Assembly: GCA_028751875.1 (NCBI GenBank) | Contig: CM054155.1 | Span: 57,821,760-57,885,759 of the forward strand | From: Rapana venosa | Lineage: Eukaryota > Mollusca > Gastropoda > Neogastropoda > Muricidae | Reading direction: 5' to 3' | Length of the DNA: 64,000 nucleotides | In this document: positions 31,620 through 45,160 of the stretch, piece by piece | Layout of the letters: the number at the start of each line of letters is the position of its first letter | Position numbering within the stretch: the first letter of the stretch is position 1 | Translations under genes and position numbers: made by a program | The notes under the pieces: generated by a model | Seen by the model: only the letters and a program-made list of their open reading frames with translations | What the model was told of the DNA's origin: nothing | The model's database searches: none

Positions 31620-32666
31620 ATAAAAAAAAGGGGTAGTCTGCTTGGCTTGACAATAAACTTCAGCTGATACTCTATAAGGAGCTATGAATATACTGTGGTA
31701 ATTCACTGCTTCATAACGAAGCAAAACAAAAAAACAATGAATCTCGCTAGATGCTCGAGTCAATTACACTAATTTTTTTTTGACGGGGGGGACTGGGGGG
31801 ATAGAGTTAGAGATTTTTAGTTTAGGCTCAGTAGGACAAAGTGGTTCAGTCAATAGAGCTAGGGGGGTTGGAGCATAAACATCAGATTCGTATGCTACAA
31901 ACACACACACAAGATGCAGAGAGGACGGGGGGGAACAGGATAAAGGAGGGTATAATGTTATGAGAATGACAATACGAGGGGTATTGGGGGTGCAGGGGGT
32001 GGGCTGGAAGGGATTCCATTGTATTGCAAGGAATTGTGGATTTGGTCTTAAGTGGGGTTTAGGGGAAGGGGGGGATTAGGGTAGAGAGATTGACTAGGGT
32101 TCATGGGTAGTAGATTCATATAATTGGACTAGGTTGTTACGATAAAGGTACGGATGTTTGATAATTTATATTGGTTTTTGAGATGGGGTATGTTGGGTGT
32201 ATGGGGTCGGGTGTGATAGTGTTATAGTTTGAAAGACAAAGGTGTGTGCACCCAATTGTTGGAAGGAGCTCATTCCCCTACCCAAGAGAAATGTAAACGA
32301 AAAACGCTGTGCTAAACCATATACAAAAAGAGATATATGCTTTACATGGGGTGTGGTTGATTGGGGCACTGTATCGAATGGATGCAGAGAGATGGATTAA
32401 TTTAATTAATGTGGTAAAAATAAAGGAAGATTTTTTTGTAAGGCAATGTTTGGTAGATGAGAGGAGATTGTGATGCAGGTTTGGTAGAGAATTAAGGGAG
32501 GGGGGCGCAGTTTTGGTGGAGTGGATAAAAGTCGGATGTTACAGAACCAAGGTAAGACCTGTGAGGATATCAAGTAATATCATACAGTGTAGTTCCTTGA
32601 TAAGAATCATGTAGACCTTTTGTTAATCACAATGACAATGCTACCATTATAACACTAATCAGAACA
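31620..32666. other. Copy 2: G-rich non-coding sequence
   Basis: Equivalent of 15,241-16,287. No gene. Confidence 0.45.
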
Positions 32667-34814
32667 ATGATTAGACTTATTGCCCATAACAACAAAAAAG
32701 CATCAAAAGCAAGAGTCTGTAGACGATGCTTAGTTCGTTTAAACCACACTAAAACTGCTGACAAACACGGAAAACATTGTAAGAGTGAGGCTGAAGCAAA
32801 TACATACTTGTCCAGCACACCAAGACCGGAAGCAAGTAGAGCGCGAGTGCAAGAATAAAAAAAGTTACAAAAAGCCCCTATGTAGTGTACTAGAACTTCG
32901 AGTCTAGCATAGTAGTTCCATACCAAATGAACCCATAGAAGAAGAAATACCTAAATACAGTCCTGCATAGTATCACCAATTTTGTTCCTTTGCTTATGTT
33001 GTTGATAGATCAGATGGTGGACCTCATAGCCAGTTTTTGTATAAGATAACAGACGTGGCTAAGCTTATTTTCTTGAACACATGAAAGCAATCATAACCAC
33101 TACTCTCAACATGCTAAACCTACCAGAATCATTATGACAGAAGAAAACCAGGACAGTAATGCTCTGCCACACATTGTTGGATTTGTGTAATACTCTTGCT
33201 GGTGACCCATTGACAGAGAGATCATTACCACATCAGGGTACGTTTCGTGGAGCAGCACATAGTAAGTGTAATCTACCAACTAAAAGTAGATTCTCCTAAA
33301 ACATGCGCGTGCGAGTCAGTCTTCTTCCACAATCTAAAGTCTACGCTCACACCTAATCATGCAAGTGGGCAGTAACTGATGAATATAAGGTTACTGCATG
33401 CCAGTCATCAGAAAGTACCTGACTTTTACACTAAATAGCCTGTCCTTCTTTGATATTCTGCACAACATCTGATGGATCTCTAGAGTCCTTGTCTTCATCA
33501 CTGAGATATCTTGCTCAAATTACAGAAAAATACTTTTCGACACAAAGCTCGTGCGAAAAGGAGTCCTATCCTACGAGTACATGGACTCATGAAAGCTTTG
33601 ATGAAGTGAAGAGCTCCACCAAAGAATAAAAAAAAAAAACATTCTTCAGCAGATTGAACGGTAAAAGATCAAGAATGATACTATCAGCATGCTCAGTGGT
33701 CATGGCAAAAGATATGCAGATTTGGACGATGCGATTACTCATGATCAGTATCTACTTGCAGATGCATGTTTGCTTGCTGATGTCTTTGAAGAACTACAGA
33801 TAGACCGGGAAATGAAACTGAATTATGGACTAGACCATCACAAACTATATTACAGCACCAGAATGTCATGGGATGCTTCTTGAATTTACAGTGTGTGCAG
33901 ATTTGATAGTTGTCTGACCTGCCAATGCTCCAAATGATTGAGGAATGGTCTGCTGCTAGTGGAGTGAGCGAGCAGTAATGCCTCCGCCATCCCACATATA
34001 CAGGTATGCAAACAACTAATATTTTAGGAAAGGAACTATAGAGCAGTTGGGAGGGGGGGGGGGGGGGGGGGGGGGCAGGAGGAGGGGCTTCTGGACTACA
34101 TCTTGTAGCGTGTGAACCATAACGAATCTGGGTATGGGAGGGGGGGGGGGGGGCGGAATAATGGTGTCCAGTCACTACACTAAGAAACTCAGTTTTTTAA
34201 ATGGTCCTTTGCTGTGATGAACTCCAAAAAGTGATGTCACAAATGGTGCCCTGAACAAAGCACCTTATAGGTTGGATATTAGAAGTAGATTTAGAGTCTA
34301 TCCCCATGAACTTACAGATCGCACAATGACTACCCATGGCTGCAGAAAGGCCTCAAAACATCTCCCAAATAGAACCACCAACAAGCTTGTACCTAAACTT
34401 AAATACAAGAGCAAGTATGTTTGTCACAACAGACTGCTACAGTTCTACCTAAGGCATAGGTTAATTCATACCATTGCTGTCCATCATAACATTGTGTTTG
34501 ACCATGACAATTCATGAAACCATAAAACATCATGAAGAACACTGATCTGAGAACGAAGGCAACCGATGCATCATAAAAGGATTACTTCAAGCTCAGGAAA
34601 CAACCGCTGCTTTGGTAAAACAATGGAGAACCCCACAAAAGAAAAGATGTCAGAACTATACACAAAAGAAAATGAAAGCCATAAAGCTAACATCAAAAGC
34701 AAGCTAACAAGACTACAGGCATTTCATGAACTGTCTGTAATGGCACCAGATGAAGGGAATTGCAGGTTAAACTAAGACAAAAACCGTATTTCCATTGGGT
34801 TATGGGTGGGCAGG
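32667..34814 (+). pseudogene. polB: Copy 2: Polinton-type DNA polymerase B, broken
   Basis: Same motifs and breaks as 16,288-18,435: FRGAAHSKCN at 33,243-33,272, VFFHNLK at 33,319-33,339, MSWDAS near 33,864-33,881 and IGWILEVDLE at 34,267-34,296. The 23-base G run also recurs at about 34,053-34,075. Confidence 0.85.
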
Positions 34815-37142
34815 AGGGGGGCCGAAGTCGACTCTTCCGGGAGTTCGTGATCTGTGTAAACATGCAACAAGGAAGAGGGGAACATGCGCTGGCGTAACTA
34901 GGGTCAAGGGCGGTGTCTCTATCTCTCCACAAACTGAGGCGTAATTGAGCGAGTGTGCGGCGTGGTGAGAGAGGCGCAATGAGAGTGGGTAGTGTAGTCT
35001 GGTAATATTAATGATAAATACACACGATAGGGGAACAACTAGAAAAAAGGCTAACATTAATCACGAATGTGTCGCGCAGTGTGTCTAGATGCTAGCGGGA
35101 GGAGTGTGGAAGAGATTTGGTTGGTTTTATAATCAATTTATATATGTTGTGAACGAGCAAAGAGTAAGTGGAAGGAGAGAGGAGAGTAGTAGTAAGTGAT
35201 TGTGATTGAGAGTGATGATGGGGAAGGTGAACAATCACTATATATAGTGATAGAGAGTATGATAAATAGATTTTGGTATTTCATAGGGATAGAGATAGCG
35301 AGAGTAGGGATGAGGTTTTGATACAGAGACACACACTTTTAGGAGAGGGTATATCTACTTCTAGTCTCGTGTAATTTAATCAATAATTTTAATGAATATC
35401 ATATATGGTGTTTAGGTTTGTTGAGGTGTGAGTGGGGTGTTTTGTGTAGAGTTTGAGAAGGGGAGTGAGTAGTGGGATAGGTGGTGGATATAGTGATTAA
35501 TCACACACATTTAGTTGGTTGGTGTGGGGTGTTTGATTATGAGTGAGAAATTAGTTTGTATGTGAGTGAATATAGGATTTATGGCACTATTTTAAGATTA
35601 GTAAAAGTAGAGTATCTAGACTACTATGCTCTGATATAGTTTGAAGAGTGTATAATATATATATCATGTGTTTTGTGAGAGTGTGTGAGAGAGTGAGAGG
35701 GTGTGTGTATGTTTGAGTTTGTTTGGAATTGGGGTTGTTGTGAATTAAATTTAGGAGAGTATTTGTTGTTTACCATGTTTTGTGTGTGGTGATTATTGAT
35801 AGGTGCGGGGGTGTATGTTTGGGTGTGTGTGTTTTTATGGGTGTGAAATGATTGGTGGTTGTGTTTTTTTTGTGTTGGTGTTAGGGTGGGTTCAGGTTAA
35901 ATTTTGGGTTGAGTGTATAAATTTTATGAGAGGTGGTTGTTGTGGGGGGTGTGTTTGTGATGTCTACTAGTGTAGGGGAATTATAGGTGTGTTGGGGAGT
36001 TGTATGGTGTAGTGTATGTGTGGGTTTTGGGTGTGGTTGTGTGGTTTGGATGTATATGTGTAATTATGTTGTAGATTAGGTGTTTTTGTTTTGTTTTTAT
36101 TTTAGTGTTTATATTGTTTATTAGTTTAAAGTTAAAATTATTTGTTTAGTTGGTAAGAAGTTGAAGATTTATTAATTAGATAGTGGAGTTAGAGATAGGT
36201 GTAAGTTTATAAATAGTATGTTTAGTAGTTAAGAGGGAGAGTGGGATGTTGGTTTTTTGATTGGGTATGATGATATGGGTGGTATTAAAAATGTTTAAAT
36301 TCTTTTTGTGTGAAAATGTAGTTTATAAAATATTATTATAATTATTCTTAAGAATATATATATAATTTTTATTTACCACTTAATTAAATAAACCATTTTT
36401 TATACTATTAGAATTTGGCATCCATTTCTTATAAATACATATAAAAATTCTGTTTACCAACCCTTCTTGCTAAAATAAAACATTTGTCTCCCACCACATT
36501 AAAAGCAATCTCGCGCCTGTCTTCTGTTTCAGTGGGTTATATTAATCACAAGCTGTGGCTTTAGTAATAGAGATATTTGTTTGCCTCACAATGTAGTACT
36601 CTTTTATTGCCCCGTCAACATCAGAAAATGTTTTTTGCAGCATGTCCTGTTCACGAATTTTCATTAATAAAGTCCTAACTGAGCAATTCTTTGGTCTTCG
36701 TATTCTGCCTGTGCTCTGTTCCGTTGTTCTATTGCTTTATCATGTCCTCTTCCTTTCTTCGTACTGTTGAAGTTTAGAGAAAACAAGTATTTGCTGCCTG
36801 TAAAAGTCAAGTGCGTTAACTACAGCCCCACCAGACCATCATCACTAAAGAACCCATTTCTATTATGTACTAATAATTACTGGAATGATATCCCGCTTAC
36901 CAAGATCATTGGTAGCAATGGATTCTGTTACAACACAACTAGCTGTCGCTGTCTTCAAAGTCTAGTTTTCCTAAATCCCAGGCCCATTTTTAGAAACACT
37001 TTCTAGCAAAGTATATCCTACACTAAGACTACAATACCGGCAGCTGGTAACCAGATGACTCAGTCTTTTGTGTACTCATATTTTCTACAATACGTATAAA
37101 TTATTTATTTATATCTATTAAAAAATATTGAATGGATCGTTG
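34815..37142. other. Copy 2: G/T-rich, AT-rich and unassigned sequence
   Basis: Equivalent of 18,436-20,763, including the 79-codon frame here at 36,767-37,006. Confidence 0.4.
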
Positions 37143-37564
37143 TCAGGCTGTTTTGCTTTGCAATGGTTGTGGCTGTGGATGTGGTTTTTTTGGCTTTTTG
37201 TTCCTTGCTGCGGTTTCTTGTCTTGCTGTTGCTTGCTGCTCATACTCTATAGCTGTATAACCAATTCCCATAGCTGTTATCACCATATATTAAGTAAGAC
37301 TGAATGTTGTTTTGGTGTGCTGTGTCTTTTTCTCGTGTTTCTTAGCATCTGTTTTTCTAATGTTCTCCAGATAAGATCTTGTGCTTTGCTTGGTTGCTAA
37401 GTTTTTCTGGTCGATTCATTCTGCTAATCTCTTGGCAGCTAATTCAACTCTCCCAGGTTCTTTGTTACAGATGTCACACTTGTGAAAGGGAGAGGGTTGC
37501 TTCCTTGGTTCTTGACATTCTCCGATGTTTCCTGTTGGTTCGTGGCTGTGTCTGATTCCTCCAT
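37143..37564 (-). pseudogene. Copy 2: small membrane protein remnant
   Basis: Equivalent of 20,764-21,185. The 47-codon terminal frame is at 37,143-37,286. Confidence 0.4.
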
Positions 37565-39925
37565 CTTTTCACTTATGTGTTAAATTTTAATATGATTTAA
37601 AATGTTAAACATATAGCAGCTACTGGTGCAAACAGAGAACCAAACGGTAATAAATATCACAGGCCATTGTCTCCAGTGGGTTTTCTAGACAAAATAGGAT
37701 CTTGGAGATGTCATATGCTAAGTCCAGCTTCTGAGTCACATTAAAGACCTACCTACAGAGAAAAAACTTAAAGCAGGCAGAAATAAGGTAAAATAATAAA
37801 AAACTAGAAAAAAAGAAGAAAAAAAAAAAAAAAAACAGAAAAATAATACAAACAAAGTGCTAAAAGTAAGAAAAAAACACTAAAGATCTTGCCAAAAAAA
37901 AAAGAAATTTGAAAGAAAGAGGGCCAAGGAAAAAAAATAAAAAAAGAGAAAAGAGTATGAAAAAGGCGGACATTAACCTAAATCAAGATCAAAACAACAA
38001 AGAATCTGGGATAATGCGATATACGAAACTAAACGAAAAAATGAAGGAACCATAAAACATAATAAATAAAGGAACAGCCTCACCACTGACAATAAAGGAG
38101 AAGACGCACCCCCCTGTGCACCTAACCAATCCCTTCCTCCGCCACCTACCCTCCCTTTCCCCTCCAACCTACTCCAACCACATACCCTCTCCCTCTACCT
38201 CCTAACCAACCTCCACCAATCCCCACCTCCCCCCCGCCTCACCGACACCCCGCGTTCCTCCCCACCACCCCAACTCGCCTTACCACCCCCACCCCATAAC
38301 CCCCCACTATACCCCCCCGCTAATCTGCCAACCCCACCCCAGACCCTTCTCCCGACATACCGCCACCAAAATCCTCCTCCCGACCCTCCACCCCCCCACA
38401 TGCCCCCACAAACCCCGCCCCCCAAAACCACACCACTCCCCCCTCCCCCCTCCCCCCCCCCCCTAAAACCATCCACCCCGCCTCCCACTCTATCCCTCCC
38501 CCCACAACCCCTCCCCCCACCTCCCCCCCTCCCCCCCAATTAAATATAATAATATATAATTAAAGTTTAGGAAGCCTAGCCCAATACCCCTCCCCACATC
38601 CCACTAGCAAAACACCCTAATGCACCACGCCGAGCATACCTCCCTCTAATCCAACATACACCTGTCTTGTGGTGATTAACAGCAGAAGCACCTGAATCAA
38701 AGTTATATATCAGTTCTAATAATGCATTTGTTTAACCACAAGCAGCAGAGAGAACAACTACTCCTCTACTCCAGTAGATACATCTCATGCAGTTTTAAAT
38801 TTCTAACATAGACAAGAAACCAGTCAAAGTCCACAACAAAAGGTTCGTCCGCAATTCATGTGTCAATCTTTAACATATATTTTAGTGTAAATTATTGTTG
38901 TTGTCTTGACTTTCTTTGATAGAGTTTTGTTTATAAGTTGTTGATGGGGAACTTGTTTTGTTTCTTGACAAGTTCTTAATATAGTTCTTGTTTTAGTTCT
39001 TGATAAAGTTCTTTGATAATTCTTGGTAAGTTCTTGGTAGTATCTTTGTTATTAGTTGTTAATAAGTACTTCTAGGCAAGTTCTTGCTAAGATTTGATGA
39101 TAAGTTTGTTAATAAAAGATCTCTCTCCTCTCCTCCCTCTCTCGGCACCACAGCAGGAACTTCCACAGTCTAGCTAGACCATGTAAATGAAATATTAAAC
39201 AGCACATCGTCACAGCCAATACGCAAAAGCCACGCTTCAACCGAGAGAGAGGAAAGACCGGTGTAAGGGTGAGCTTCAGTTACCAGGTCGTCATGCTTGA
39301 GTGATTCTTTTGTTGGGGGGGATCCTCGACAGGACCCTGTTTCTATTTAGAACCACATCATTTCGTTATCGGCACAGCCACTGAGCATTTATGCATAATC
39401 GTCATTGAGAAGCTCGCAGATTCCTTGTGTTTTTCTAGGTAGGGTGAGAGTTGTTCGGACCTAAACAAACTATGCAAGGTACAGTAAGATAAATTTCAAA
39501 CACTTTTTTTTAATGAAAAGCTTGCACTCTTCACTGCACAACTTCACACTGGAAATGACAAGACAAGCTAGGCTCGGTTGCTAACAACATAGAGTTCTGA
39601 GCGGAAATGTCGTCACTGTTCTAATCAGCTGATTCTCTCTATTCTTGAGATTGGGGAAAGTTAAAGTAACATGTCTAGATATCTTACAGGGGGGGGGGGG
39701 AGGACCCCCTAGCTTTACCTATGAAATCACCCGTTTATTCAGAATTTGTCAAAGCTATTGACGCTAGTGTGTCATTCAAGCAGCGGGCGAGGTGGTGTGC
39801 TCCTACCCCTTTCATTCTCCCTTCTTCAACTTCTTTTTTCTGTGACCAGTATAGCATAAATACCCCATAATTTTTATAGTTTTACCCATCAAAAATAAAT
39901 TAGTATTACTTTCAGATTAGTAGAT
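37565..39925. other. Copy 2: A-rich, C-rich and gttcttgataa repeats
   Basis: A-rich to about 38,090, C-rich at 38,100-38,539, the gttcttgataa repeat at 38,884-39,119, then unrecognised sequence. No gene. Confidence 0.5.
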
Positions 39926-40097
39926 AGATAGGGAAAAAGGGGCATTCAAATTGATGCCTAGTTTTAACTAAAACGAGATAAAAAAACTCACGCACGTTTT
40001 GAGTCGATGAGTGCAGCCGAATCGCTCAAATTGCAGAGGTTGAGTTAAAATTATCGGCAAAGGAGCTTGAGTGATGCCTCCTTTTTCCTATCTCTGG
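39926..40097. repeat. Copy 2: palindrome with altered right arm
   Basis: The left arm equals copy 1, but the right arm reads gagtgatgcctcctttttcc where copy 1 has gaatgccccttttccc, and the inner hairpin has lost several bases. Confidence 0.65.
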
Positions 40098-41874
40098 GTG
40101 GTATACATAGCTTCTGGCCATTCTTTGGTGTCGTGAATCTTCTGACAAAGTTCTGTGAATCGCCTTGCTGTTTCATTCTCTCATTTTTTATGAGTTCATC
40201 TGGGATGTTATCGATTCCAGGGGACTTCCCCTTCTTCAATTATTTAATAAATGTGTCCTACATCACACCTTAGTATTGGTGGGTCTCTTTAGCTTGGTGT
40301 TCAGGGGGTTGTCAGAGGGGGGGGAGCGTAGTGGGGGGGTGTGGGGTGGGGGAGGGGGGGGGCGGGGGGGGGGTGGATGTGCTAGTGCGTAAATATACAA
40401 TCCCTCACAGTATTCCGTCCAGCGTTAGGAGATTGGCATTGCTTTCCGTTAAAAGATTTCCCTTCTTTGTCTTCAATGACAGAGGCTTTAGGCTGAGTGG
40501 TTTTAGTTAGTCGAATTTCAGAGTGTTGTATTTTTTCTGTTTTCCCTTGCTATTCCATCCAACTCGATGCAGTGGCATTGTTCTTACTATCCATGCTTCT
40601 TTGCTTCTCTCAACTTTTTCCACACTTCTCTCTGTTGGCTATCCCTGTATTTGTTGTTGTTATTCTTGACTGTGAAAACTTATGTTTCTTAAGCTCACTT
40701 CTTTTCACAAATCAATAACCTCATTTGTCACCCAGGGTTGTTTTATCTATTGTTCTGCATCATCCTAATGTTTTTCTTCTGGCAGCTGGTCAATTGTACA
40801 CTTCTATTGATGTTGTTGGCTTAGTGAGTCCACATCATTGTTTATGGCTGTGAGTGCGGCGAACTTTCCTCCAAATGTTGGCTGGAAGATCTCAAACAAC
40901 CCCTACTGATGGGGTCTTTGAGTTTTTCCAGATCAAGACTAATGCGTGTTAATTTTGCCTGTTGTTATGCATTCAGTTTCAGCTTGAATGTTGGTAAGTA
41001 CAAGGACGTGGACACTGCCAGTTTCAGCTCCTGGAATGTTCTTGTGTTTGCCTTGTTTATGCTGATTTGAATCTTTGGGGTGACAGAATGTAGTCAACTT
41101 TGATGTGAATCAACCAGTTGGTGAGTGCCAGGTTTGATGTCAGATGGCTTGTGAGGGTGGAGTGTGTTAGCCCAAGTTAGTTTGTGCTTCTGTGCGAATT
41201 CCAAGCAGCTGCTGTCCCTCATTTCTTTGTTTCTCCTGTCCAAAGCGTCTGTGGTCCTACCCAGGTGTCATAGGCATCAGTCCCCACCTTAGCTTCCAGT
41301 TGCCTTCCACAATAAGAATATCTTTTTTGGGCGTTTGGAGATGACATTTTTTTTAAGTTGTTCATAGAATTCTTCTATCTGGGCATCATCGTAGTCAGAT
41401 GTTGGAGCATACACTTGAATGATGGTGAGATCTGGGTTTTGCAGAAACTCTGATTGAGAATGAGTCTGCTGGATACAGGTGCAGCTGACGATGCTTGACA
41501 CAACTCTTTCCTGACAATGAAGCCAACTCCGAGTTGATGTAGTTTCTCTTCTCCCACTGTACCATATCTTGTGGCTGTCTTGCGTGGACTGTTTCTCCGA
41601 AGCCAATCCAGCTGACTTCCGCAAGCCCAGGTGTCCCAATTATATCTTTTAGTTTCATTCTGTGAGTTTCCTGTACTCAACCTGTTTGGTTTGGAGTCCT
41701 TGCATTCCCATGTTACGATTGGTTACTCCTTTATTGGAAGCTTTAGAGTTGGTTCTGCTCAAGTACGCACTTCTCACGTCCCACCCTGGAGGCTTGCAGT
41801 GGGTAGCGCGGTCGTTGTTGATCCGGGCCTCGACCGATCGGCATGTTTTTCTTTTTGTTTTTCTCATCATAGTC
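40098..41874 (-). pseudogene. Copy 2: LINE 5' half (endonuclease, RT start), inverted
   Basis: Equivalent of 23,716-25,490. Endonuclease frames are at 41,289-41,639 and 41,395-41,658, and the MKKGKSPGIDNIPDELIKN piece is near 40,180-40,239. Confidence 0.75.
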
Positions 41875-42023
41875 CCATATGCAAGTGGCTTGAAGAACTA
41901 GTCGCGCCCCATCTCCTCTCCAAGAACTTCCTACTGTTGATAAGAATTCACCAGCCCCTCACAACGTTTCCGCCGCCATAGAAGCGGTTACCGGTGTGGG
42001 TGGGTTAAGGACCCGACCACAGA

Positions 42024-42726
42024 AGTGAGAGTGAGTGCCAGTTGAGGACCAGTGCAATCACCGTCCCTCCCGAGGGATGCAACTCGCCAGGTTTTACTAA
42101 AGGACACAAACCACTCCTTAAAAAGAATAATGGACACAGTCTCTTGTAAATATCCCCTCACCAAAGAAAAGGAACCACAAGCCAATGGCCAGAACTACAG
42201 AACCATCAGCTCATAGCATCCTAGCAAGATCAAGCTGCGGGTAGTCCTCAACAGACTGAAAAACGAAGCGGAAAAACTCCTGGCAGAAAACAACCGGCTT
42301 AGACCAATATGCAGCACAATGGAACAAATTATCAATCTGAGAATTCTTATAAAGAAACATCTCCACCACCAAAAAGACTTGTATCACAATTCAAGAACTT
42401 TATAAAGGCTTTGACAGAGTATGGGCATGACGGGCCTCTGCAAGTACTCAAGGCACTTCAACATTGACAACTGCTCATTGAAGTCATCAAGGCACTGTAC
42501 GAGAACAGCAAGAAGTGCAGTTTTCATGAACAATCACATGGCGCGTTCTTCAAGACCACGTTGGGGTCCGCAAGGCTGCCTTCTCTCACCTGTACTTCTT
42601 CAACCTCTTCCTCGAAAACATCATGACAGGACCGCGCAAAAAACCACCACACTTCCATCTCCATTGGTGAAGGACCCCTTGCAACCTCAGATTTCAGATG
42701 ACATGACCTCAATCAACAAGAACTGC
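42024..42726 (+). pseudogene. Copy 2: LINE 3' half, truncated at the block edge
   Basis: Equivalent of 25,640-26,342. It stops shortly after the palm region and lacks the C-terminal 700 bp present in copy 1. Confidence 0.8.
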
Positions 42727-43740
42727 GGGAGCCCGACAAACCGTTTGTGCCATATGTCTTTTTTGTGGAAAAGAATCAAGGGGGAAAAAAAGGAAAAGGG
42801 GGGAGAAAAAGGGAAAGGGAGGGAGAGGGGTTTATTTTGTTGAAGCCTTTTTCCCGGGCATTTTTTATTTTCAGATAGAAATTTTACCAAAATTCGGGTT
42901 TCCCTTTTCCCTAAAAAACACGTGCACAGGGAAAAAGAAAACTTTTTATCTGAAGCGAAGTAGTTTAATCGGGGGAAAAACCCCGGGGGGGCCCTGTAAA
43001 TAAAATAGTTCCCGGGAAATTCTTGAGGGGAATCCCCCCAAACCCTTCTTTTTTTCTTTGTTCCCTTCCGGATTTCCCCGTTGTCTTTTTTCCCCCCTTT
43101 TGGGATTATTCCCCCCCCCAAAAAAGGTTTCCAAACGATTTAAATTTTAACAAATGGTTTTGGGGGGCCCCTTTGTCCCTTCCAGAAAAACATTTTCGTC
43201 CATGACTGACAAAGAAACCCCGTTTTCTTCTAGCGTTGAGACAAGAGAAGACAAAAAATTTTTTTAAATAACCCGGAAAGGTCATGTAATCCCCCCGGGG
43301 GCACAGAGAAAGGGGCACATTTTAACGACAGTAAAAAACCCGGGACAGGGTTTCTATAGTCACGGGGGTCTATTACCCCCTTTTTTTATCTTTTTTGGCG
43401 GCCTGGTCTTCACCCCGGCTTTTTTTTCTCCCTTTGGTCCAAAAAAACCCTCCCCGAAAAGGCCCCTCCACGTTTAAAATTGCCCAACCAAGTGGATTCC
43501 GGGGGGCACGGCCCTTGGGGAACGTAGCGGTTTCTTTTTGCAACCATTACAACAAAAAATAAGTTGGCCGGGCCCGGGAGGTTTTTTTAATGAAACGTTT
43601 CCCGAGGGGGTTGTTTCGAGGGGGCGAAAACAACAATGATTTTCTTCTGTTTCCGAAGGGGTTTTTGGTAAAAGCCCCCTGAGAAAAGCCACAAAAAGAA
43701 AGCCCGGACACATGTTGTACCACACGCAACATAGTTTTTA
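42727..43740. other. Unassigned homopolymer-rich sequence
   Basis: Runs of 4-8 identical bases (gggg, aaaaa, tttttt, cccc) are far denser than in the preceding block. Short frames on both strands are not supported by any motif. Confidence 0.5.
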
Positions 43741-44440
43741 ATTTATAAAAGGGGGGGTTTTATCGCTCTCTCTCTCTCTCTAATGTAAACCACACACAAA
43801 AAACCACCCAACACACCAAAAAACACAACAACCAACCACACTTTCCTTCCCCCTTTCCCTCTCTTCTTTCTCCAAACACACACAAAACCACAAAGCCAAA
43901 ATTTTCCCTCCTTCCTTTTTTCCCCCTTTTTCCCCCAAAACACACTTTTTCCCTGCCCCGAATGCCCAAAAAATCTTTTTAAACAACAAAAACAGCACAC
44001 GGTGCCCGTACAAACAAAAAAAAAAAGGGCACCACCCCTAACACCACACACAAAACACCACAACAACACACACAAAACCCCCACACCCACAACAACACCA
44101 CACACACACCCCCCCCTCCCCCCTCTTTTCCAACCCACCACACCCCCACCCCAACCAAAACCACACACACATACCCCCCCACACACAAACCCACACACTC
44201 CTTTCTTTAAAAATCTCCCAAACCCACCCGGGGCCAACACACACAACCCCCGCGCACACACAAAACACACACACACAACTTTTAAACACACACACCCCAC
44301 AAATACACACACCCCCACAACCCCCACACAACACACCACACAAAACCCAAAAAATCCCACAACACACCACACACAACCGACACGAACACATTACATATTG
44401 TCACACAACACGCAACAATTTGATAAAAAAGCTAAGTGGT
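43741..44440. repeat. CT then CA/C-rich low-complexity sequence
   Basis: ctctct at 43,765-43,783, then cacaca and ccccc-rich sequence. The 209-codon and smaller minus-strand frames are artefacts. Confidence 0.75.
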
Positions 44441-44639
44441 GATTTCACCGCGCTCTCTTTTTTTCTCCTTCTTTTTAAGTACTGTAAGTAAAAAATGGAA
44501 ATGCAAATGGGGCGGTCAAAGTGAAAAAAGGGAAGGTAGCTGGGGGGCTGGCTTCCTTGCGGCTCTTTAAAGGCCCTTTTTTGTGTCGCTGTCGTTTCTT
44601 CACAACTTGCGTATTTTCTACATTTTGCCGGACATTTCG

Positions 44640-44651
44640 AGCGGTGGCACC

Positions 44652-44686
<35 letters not shown>

Positions 44687-45015
44687 AGTCTCGTTCTCTC
44701 TCTCAGTCTGTTTCTTCTCCCCTCTCCTTCTCTCAGTCAGACGTTATATTTTTTCTCTCTCTCTGTCCTGTTTCTTCATAACCCTTCTTCTCCTCTCTCC
44801 CTCTCCCCTCCTTCTCTTCTCTCCCCCTTCTCTGCTCCTCTCTCTTCCCTCTCTCCCCTTTTTCACTCCTCTCTCTCTCTCTCTTCCCTTTATCTGCCTC
44901 GTCTCTCTCTTCTCTGTCTCTCTCATTCGCTGTCTATATTTTTCTCTCGGGGGTTTTGTCCTTTGTCTGTTGTCGCTGTCTGTCTGTCTTTCTTTCTCTC
45001 TCTCTTCAACGCTAT
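44640..45015. repeat. Poly-C followed by (CT)n tract
   Basis: ctctct with tgtctc and ttctcc variants over about 370 bp. Confidence 0.85.
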
Positions 45016-45084
45016 TTGATTTAATACAACTTTGTATAGGCTTGTTAATGCCGAAAAAAAGGGTTCTTTTACTATTTTCAACCA

Positions 45085-45160
45085 TTTAAGTCACGGCAGT
45101 TTTCTCTGGTGAAATTCGGGGGCTCCTGGGAATACCGGTGCCACAAGAGCAGCGCTAAAC
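45085..45160 (+). mobile_element. Dispersed gtgaaattcggg repeat
   Basis: tctctggtgaaattcggggg, then tgccacaagagcagcgc, the reverse complement of the pieces at 1,437-1,530, with homopolymer differences. Confidence 0.5.

Larger units (their letters stand above)
30438..42726 (+). repeat. Duplicated block, copy 2 (12,289 bp)
   Basis: Direct repeat of 14,059-26,342. Its right edge falls inside the LINE reverse transcriptase, after which the sequence changes abruptly in both content and homopolymer texture at 42,727. Confidence 0.95.
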
